Assembly: GCA_015520395.1 (NCBI GenBank)
Contig: WAQG01000043.1
Coordinates: forward strand, 1-8,652
Reading direction: 5' to 3'
Origin: Candidatus Geoarchaeota archaeon
GTDB taxonomy: Archaea; Thermoproteota; Thermoprotei; Gearchaeales; WAQG01
Length of the DNA stretch: 8,652 nucleotides
Part shown: piece by piece, positions 3,997-8,652 of the stretch
Layout of the letters: every line of letters begins with the position of its first letter
How positions within the stretch are numbered: position 1 is the stretch's first letter
Translations under genes and position numbers: made by a program
Notes under the pieces: generated by a model
Told to the model about the DNA's origin: nothing
The model's database searches: none
What the model saw: the letters and a program-made list of their open reading frames with translations, nothing else

Positions 3997-5706
3997 GTGA
4001 GGGTTCTGCTCATAGATGGGTACAGCGATGAGCCGGGCGGCCTTGGCGTGCCCCCGTACCTCGACGTCTATCCCAGATACATCTATGGGGCCATCAAGGC
4101 AGCCTCTCCCGGGGCCCTCATAGAGTATTTAACTATAGATCAGGCTAGGGCGGATCCATCCTATGTGGAGAGGGTTGCGTCGAAGACGGACTTAGCAATA
4201 CTCTCGGCGGGGGTCTCGGTTCCGGGCAACTACCTTTCAGGGAGGCCTGCCGGGTTTCGAGATATTGTATGGTTTTCGAGGCTCAGGGCTCGGGTGAAGG
4301 TTCTGGCGGGCCCTGTGGCGAGGTTTGGCGTTTCTCTTGGCGGTGGGAGAAGGCTTGTCATGCCCCGACATTTCACGGATATGTTCGACCTTGTTATAAC
4401 CGGGGACCCCGAGGTCGTCGTCTACCAGCTTGTGAGAAGCAGGCTGAGGGTTGATAGGGTGAATCCGAGGCTGCTTAGAGGGGGGTATGAAGAGATAGAG
4501 GAGTTCATATTAAGGGGCACCGAGGTTGTTCTCCAGCACCCCAACCTCGGGAAGAACCTTGTAGTAGAGCTTGAAACCTATAGGGGTTGCCCCAGGAGCC
4601 TCGTTGGCGGCTGCTCCTTCTGCGCCGATGTGAGGTGGGGTCTTCCGAGGTTCAGGGATCAGAGAAGCATAGTTAGGGAGGTGGAGCTCCTCTATAACTA
4701 CGGCGTCAGGGCTTTGAGGTTTGGTAGACAGCCGGACTTCTTTGCCTACAAGGCTGAGGGTGTCGGTGAAGTGGAGTTTCCGAGGCCCCGGCCGGAGGAG
4801 ATAGGGCTGCTTCTCAGGGGCGTTAGGAGGGTTGCCCCCAACCTGGCCACCCTTCATATAGACAATGTGAACCCAGGCACGGTCTACCACCATCCTGAGG
4901 AGAGCGTGAAGGTTGCGAAGATAATAATCCAGTACCACACTCCAGGGGACGTTGCGGCCTTCGGGGTTGAGACCGCCGATGAGAGGGTTGTCAAGGCAAA
5001 CAACCTTAAGGTTATGCCGGACGAGGCCATAGAGGCTGTGCGTCTGCTTAACAGGGTGGGTGGCGTGAGGGGGTACAATGGGTTGCCCCACCTCCTCCCC
5101 GGGATAAATTTCGTCATTGGGCTTATGGGGGAGACGGAGGAGACCTTCCGGCTTAACATGGAGTTCCTGAGAAGGCTGGTTGAGGAAAGGCTAGTTGTGC
5201 GGAGGATCAATATAAGGCAGGTGATGCCCGTGCCTGGAACCCCAATGTGGTCGTTTGGGACAAAGCTTGTGAAACGGCATAAGGATCTCTTCAGGAGGTT
5301 TAAGGAGTCCGTCAGGCGTGAGATAGACTCAGTAATGCTGAGATGGACAGCCCCGCGGTTCTCTGTGATAAGGGGGGTCTACGTCGAACAGCCGGTCGGC
5401 AAGGGGGTGTATGGCCGGCAGCCAGCCTCATACCCCCTCCTCATCTATATTCCTGAGAGGCTTGAGCTGGGCAGGTACATCGATGTCGTGGTTGTCGACC
5501 ACGGATACAGGTCTATAGTTGCCCTCCCCAAGCCCATAAGCATAAACAGGGTTGGGCGGCGCCAGCTCGCCTCCATCCCGGGAATCACGGACAGCGTTGC
5601 TAGGAAGATCCTTCTTGAAAGGCCCTTCAAAAACCCCAGGGATCTAAGGTTGAAGGATGTAAAAATCCCACGCGGGCTTCTCACCCACCTAGACTACTCC
5701 ACATAG
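3997..5706 (+). CDS. Radical SAM protein with C-terminal helix-hairpin-helix (COG1031 type)
   Basis: This 569-residue protein belongs to an archaeal radical SAM group without an assigned reaction, to my knowledge. Residues 1-150 resemble the Rossmann-like domain that precedes many radical SAM cores (RVLLIDGYSDEPGG, YPRYIYGAIKAA, DLVITGDPEVVV). The cobalamin motif DxHxxG is absent. The [4Fe-4S] ligands are Cys198, Cys206 and Cys209, spaced CX7CX2C (RGCPRSLVGGCSFC), the only cysteines in the protein. Thus no second cluster is expected, unlike MiaB-type enzymes. Core landmarks include AFGVETADERV (321-331), NFVIGLMGETEETF (371-384) and RQVMPVPGTPMW (407-418). Residues about 455-512 resemble a TRAM-like RNA-binding barrel (LELGRYIDVVVVDHGYRS). 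Residues 519-550 form a helix-hairpin-helix (LASIPGITDSVARKILLERP). GTG 3997 fits a leaderless start. Nucleic-acid modification is a reasonable inference. The 3' end overlaps leuS by 13 bases. Confidence 0.9.
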   Translation: MRVLLIDGYSDEPGGLGVPPYLDVYPRYIYGAIKAASPGALIEYLTIDQARADPSYVERVASKTDLAILSAGVSVPGNYLSGRPAGFRDIVWFSRLRARVKVLAGPVARFGVSLGGGRRLVMPRHFTDMFDLVITGDPEVVVYQLVRSRLRVDRVNPRLLRGGYEEIEEFILRGTEVVLQHPNLGKNLVVELETYRGCPRSLVGGCSFCADVRWGLPRFRDQRSIVREVELLYNYGVRALRFGRQPDFFAYKAEGVGEVEFPRPRPEEIGLLLRGVRRVAPNLATLHIDNVNPGTVYHHPEESVKVAKIIIQYHTPGDVAAFGVETADERVVKANNLKVMPDEAIEAVRLLNRVGGVRGYNGLPHLLPGINFVIGLMGETEETFRLNMEFLRRLVEERLVVRRINIRQVMPVPGTPMWSFGTKLVKRHKDLFRRFKESVRREIDSVMLRWTAPRFSVIRGVYVEQPVGKGVYGRQPASYPLLIYIPERLELGRYIDVVVVDHGYRSIVALPKPISINRVGRRQLASIPGITDSVARKILLERPFKNPRDLRLKDVKIPRGLLTHLDYST

Positions 5707-8579
5707 ATCGCCGGCTTAAATGGAAGTGCTCTGGAGGCCCTGCCCGCGGGATCGTATATCTCATCGTCCCCCTCCCTGTACACCTCAACCTCCACGTTAA
5801 GCTCCCTCTCCAGAAGTTTTGAGGCCTCCTCCACGACCAGCCTGTCTATCTCCTCGGCATCTCCGATCATACTTTTCGCCTCCTCGCTGAGCTCCCAGTA
5901 ATACTCGGTAAACTTCCTCACAAACGCCACTGCAGCCTTGCCATAACGCCTGAACCTCTCATCCCTCATGATCGTTGAGACGACTTTACCGGATTTGCCG
6001 CCCCGTGAAAGGAGATCTGCAACGATGCCGCCAGCCTCATACTTCCACCCAGCGGGGAGATATAGCACCACCTTCTTTGGAGTTATCCCAGTCACCTCGG
6101 TTATGTGAGCTATGTCCTTTAGCAGGGAGTCCACCTGCTCCTCCACCAGCTCCTCCTTGGGACTCACCAGCTCCTCCCGGTACTCCGGCCACTTCGCCAG
6201 GCTCACGTACCCCGTGTGTCCGGTTTTCTCCCAAAGCTCCTCCGCCACAAACGGGATGAATGGGGCCACCAGCCGGATCCACACATCGATAACCTCCCTT
6301 ACAACCCCGGGGTTCACGCCCCCTCTCCGCCTCTCATACCACCTTAGGTCGTTCCAAACGTTGTAGAAGGCCTCTATAAGCCCCATCCTCAGCCTCATGT
6401 TCTCAAGGTACTCGGTGACATTCTTGATCCTCCTTTGGAGCCTGCTGAGAAGCCACCTGTCTATCCGGCTCTCCTCCCCGTCGCCCTCGCTTGAGTAAAG
6501 TTTGAGCACATAGTCGTAGAACCTCCTTATGGATTCAGCCACCTCAGCCGCCCTTTTAGACGACCAGTTAGGATCATCTATGCCATCTGCCGAGGATATC
6601 AGGGTGAACCTCACGGTATCGGCCCCATACTCCATGACGCTGTCGTAGATCGCAACTATCCTTCCCGCCCTCTTTGAAAGGGGCTTGCCCTCTATCTTGA
6701 CAAACCCGTTGACCGTCACGCCACGCGGCCAGTGCTCCGGCGGAAATATCGCTGTGTGGTGGAATATGAAGAACGTCAGGTGGTTCGGCACGAGATCCTT
6801 GCCCGACCCCCTCAGATCCACGGGGTACCAGTACAGGAATTCCTCACGTATGGCCCTGAGGGTGTCGGCCGGTATCCCAGTGCTTTTCTCAACATCCCTA
6901 GGCTCTCCCTGCCCCAGCAGCACGTAGTCGAAGAACTTGTCGTTCATCTTCTCCGGGCTTATCACACCCATGTTGACATACTTGCTGATCGTATAGTAGG
7001 CCATGTAGATTGTTGAGTCGCTGAGGGGCTCTATGATCCAAGCCTTGTCCCAGGGGAGCTGCGTTCCAAGGCCCGACTGCCTCGTAAACGCCTTGTCCTC
7101 AAGCCAGTCGATCACGCTTAGGAACCAGTTTCGAATCTCCCCGGGATAAATGTTCATGGCGTTGACAAGCTTCCTGGCCCTCTCCTTCCACTCCGGATCC
7201 GAGTACCTTATAAACCACTGGTTGGTGAGGATCTTAACTATACACCTCGTCCCACACCTACATACAACCGGCTCAGGGGTGTCGTAGAGGTATGAGATGA
7301 AGCCCTTCGCCTCGAGCTCCTCCACAAGCCTCTCCTTAGCCTCACTGACGGGCATTCCAGCGTATCTTCCACAGTTCTCCTTCATCACCCCCTTGTGGAA
7401 CTCTGCCTTGTAAACCTCCTTTGTCGCCCTATCCGCCGCCTCCACATCCTTCTGAGAGTGTGCACCGTGTTTTTCACAGGCCTCGATGGCGGGGTAGTCG
7501 CCGTAGCCTTCCACCCTTATTATCGAGATCGGCTCTATCCCATCCACTATGCCGGGGTCTAAGCCCAGGCTTGAGAGCAGCTCGGGATGCTCCTTCAGAT
7601 CTTTTAGCCCTAGCCAGTCGTAGGGGGCGTGTCCTGGAACGCTGAAAACAACCCCAGTTCCAGCCGCCGGATCCACGAACCATGCTGGAAGTATTGGAAG
7701 CTTATCTCCGGTCAAGGGGTTTAGGGCATGTTTTCCCAATAGTTCTCGCCCCTCGACCTCCCCTAAGAACTCGACTTGATGATTCTGTTCGACCAGCTTA
7801 ATCTGTGTTTCCTTTGAGACTAGCCATTTCTCGCCATCCACCCTCAGCCACACGTAGGTTGCCTCGGGGTGTATCCATATGTTGGTTGCTCCAAAGATCG
7901 TTTCGGGCCTGAATGTTGCGGCTGGCATATAGCCGTCCTCAAAGGGGAATTTGAGGAGGTAGAACTTTTCGGGCCCCACACCCTCGCCGACCAGCCTGTC
8001 GTGATCTCCAGTCGGGCTTTTGTCCCTCGGGCACCAGACGACCGGGTGGGTTGCTATTGTGATGTAGCCAAGTCTTTTGAGCTTCCGGTACTGCCACTTA
8101 ACAAACTTAGAGAAGCCCTTGTTGTGGCTCGTGGTTGTGAACTCCCGCCTCATGTCGAGGGAGAGCCCTAGGAGCGGCAGGTCTCTCCTCGCCCGGTTGG
8201 TATAGTAGGTGGCGATATACAGGGGGTCTGTGAACTTCTCGATCTCGGAGTCTGGAACCTTATCGATGTTCTTCAGCATCTTTATCATAGCTTCGTCGCC
8301 CTCTGCAACCCTCTTAGCCATCCCGGTGATCGGCTCGCCCGTCCAGTGCCACGCCCAGGGGTACAGGACGTTGTAGCCCTGCATACGCTTAAACCTAGCA
8401 TACACGTCAAGCCTCGTGGCAGTGTAGGCGTGCCCCAGGTGGAGGGGGCCATTCACATAGGGGAATGGGAAGGTTATGAAGACCTTAGGTCTCCCCGGCT
8501 CTGGATCGGCTTCAAATATCCTATCCCTCGCCCACCTCTCCCTCCACTTCGCCTCCACACTTCTAAAATCGTAGCTCAT
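5694..8579 (-). CDS. leuS: Leucine-tRNA ligase, archaeal type
   Basis: This class I synthetase attaches leucine to tRNA-Leu. The 961-residue length is normal for the archaeal/eukaryotic form. Landmarks in order: PFPYVNGPLHLGH with HLGH at 47-50; YPWAWHWTGEPITGMAKR (73-90); VVWCPRDKSPTGDHD (180-194), typical of LeuRS; the CP1 editing domain (about 200-430) with TFRPETIFGATN (222-233) and GTGVVFSVPGHAPYD, whose Asp321 is the likely editing residue; a CRCGTRC cluster (440-446), probably metal-binding; and EPLSDSTIYMAYYTI (517-531), the leucine-specific block. The KMSKS position reads GKPLSKRAG (631-639), so only the central Ser-Lys is kept. An anticodon-binding helical domain (about 700-800) and a C-terminal domain follow. 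ATG 8579 has AGGGGTG about seven bases upstream and overlaps the preceding stop as ATGA. The 3' end overlaps the radical SAM gene. Confidence 0.96.
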   Translation of the reverse strand: MSYDFRSVEAKWRERWARDRIFEADPEPGRPKVFITFPFPYVNGPLHLGHAYTATRLDVYARFKRMQGYNVLYPWAWHWTGEPITGMAKRVAEGDEAMIKMLKNIDKVPDSEIEKFTDPLYIATYYTNRARRDLPLLGLSLDMRREFTTTSHNKGFSKFVKWQYRKLKRLGYITIATHPVVWCPRDKSPTGDHDRLVGEGVGPEKFYLLKFPFEDGYMPAATFRPETIFGATNIWIHPEATYVWLRVDGEKWLVSKETQIKLVEQNHQVEFLGEVEGRELLGKHALNPLTGDKLPILPAWFVDPAAGTGVVFSVPGHAPYDWLGLKDLKEHPELLSSLGLDPGIVDGIEPISIIRVEGYGDYPAIEACEKHGAHSQKDVEAADRATKEVYKAEFHKGVMKENCGRYAGMPVSEAKERLVEELEAKGFISYLYDTPEPVVCRCGTRCIVKILTNQWFIRYSDPEWKERARKLVNAMNIYPGEIRNWFLSVIDWLEDKAFTRQSGLGTQLPWDKAWIIEPLSDSTIYMAYYTISKYVNMGVISPEKMNDKFFDYVLLGQGEPRDVEKSTGIPADTLRAIREEFLYWYPVDLRGSGKDLVPNHLTFFIFHHTAIFPPEHWPRGVTVNGFVKIEGKPLSKRAGRIVAIYDSVMEYGADTVRFTLISSADGIDDPNWSSKRAAEVAESIRRFYDYVLKLYSSEGDGEESRIDRWLLSRLQRRIKNVTEYLENMRLRMGLIEAFYNVWNDLRWYERRRGGVNPGVVREVIDVWIRLVAPFIPFVAEELWEKTGHTGYVSLAKWPEYREELVSPKEELVEEQVDSLLKDIAHITEVTGITPKKVVLYLPAGWKYEAGGIVADLLSRGGKSGKVVSTIMRDERFRRYGKAAVAFVRKFTEYYWELSEEAKSMIGDAEEIDRLVVEEASKLLERELNVEVEVYREGDDEIYDPAGRASRALPFKPAIYVE

Positions 8580-8652
8580 AAGACCACACCCCTAACCAGC
8601 CGCTCAGCCTCCCTAATAGCCTCCTCAAGACCCTCAACCCTCGGCCCACCAC
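8576..8652 (-). CDS. 3' end of an unidentified gene upstream of leuS (partial)
   Basis: A frame entering from the window edge ends in TGA at 8578-8576, overlapping the leuS start as ATGA. The visible 24 residues run from GGPRVEGLEEAI through REAERLVRGVVL, a charged, probably helical tail. Composition and the ATGA overlap favour this frame over the alternative open one, which is Arg/Leu-rich and runs past the leuS start. The leuS ribosome-binding site (AGGGGTG) lies within its last codons, so coupled translation is likely. Its identity cannot be told from this fragment. Confidence 0.6.
   Translation of the reverse strand, partial: GGPRVEGLEEAIREAERLVRGVVL

Noticed and set aside
4510..5091. 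A 193-codon open frame on the minus strand
   Set aside because: It is antisense to the radical SAM core, including the cluster cysteines, and shows no recognisable domain. The opposite strand explains the sequence fully.
5975..6366. Overlapping plus-strand frames of 80-95 codons, rich in Pro and Ser
   Set aside because: They mirror the coding bias of leuS on the other strand and have no initiation signals.

Overview
The window reads as a densely packed stretch of archaeal chromosome, most likely from a thermophilic member of the Thermoproteota (crenarchaeal side). The pointers are archaeal/eukaryotic-type translation proteins (eS19, PDCD5, eL39, eL31, RNase P component 4, Nep1), an archaeal-type LeuRS, heavy use of AGG/AGA arginine codons, TATA boxes about 26 bases ahead of several genes, and a tRNA with an encoded CCA. 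I cannot place it to genus.

Region 1 (1-1477, minus strand) is an operon transcribed right to left: eS19, PDCD5-family protein, eL39 (54 codons, easy to miss), eL31, then the first codons of a further gene, possibly aIF6, at the window edge. Two junctions share one design: the upstream gene ends AGG-AGG-TGA, and those nine bases are also the Shine-Dalgarno sequence of the next gene.

Region 2 (1478-2774) holds a 200-base divergent spacer and one plus-strand gene for an unrecognised membrane protein with about eight helices. Its 5' part is clearly AT-richer than its neighbours.

Region 3 (2775-3918) holds rnp4 (RNase P, minus) and nep1 (SSU rRNA pseudouridine methyltransferase, plus). They diverge from only 35 bases with interlocked TATA-like elements. 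A perfect 7-bp hairpin and a tRNA-Arg(TCT) gene (minus) follow.

Region 4 (3919-8652) holds a leaderless radical SAM gene of the COG1031 type (plus), which converges on and overlaps by 13 bases a full-length leuS (minus). leuS has an unusual KMSKS-loop sequence and follows the 3' end of another gene through an ATGA overlap.

Nearly every recognisable gene serves ribosome assembly, tRNA maturation or tRNA charging. The two proteins without a known role, the membrane protein and the radical SAM enzyme, are the main open questions. I see no CRISPR array, insertion sequence, integrase or defence module.
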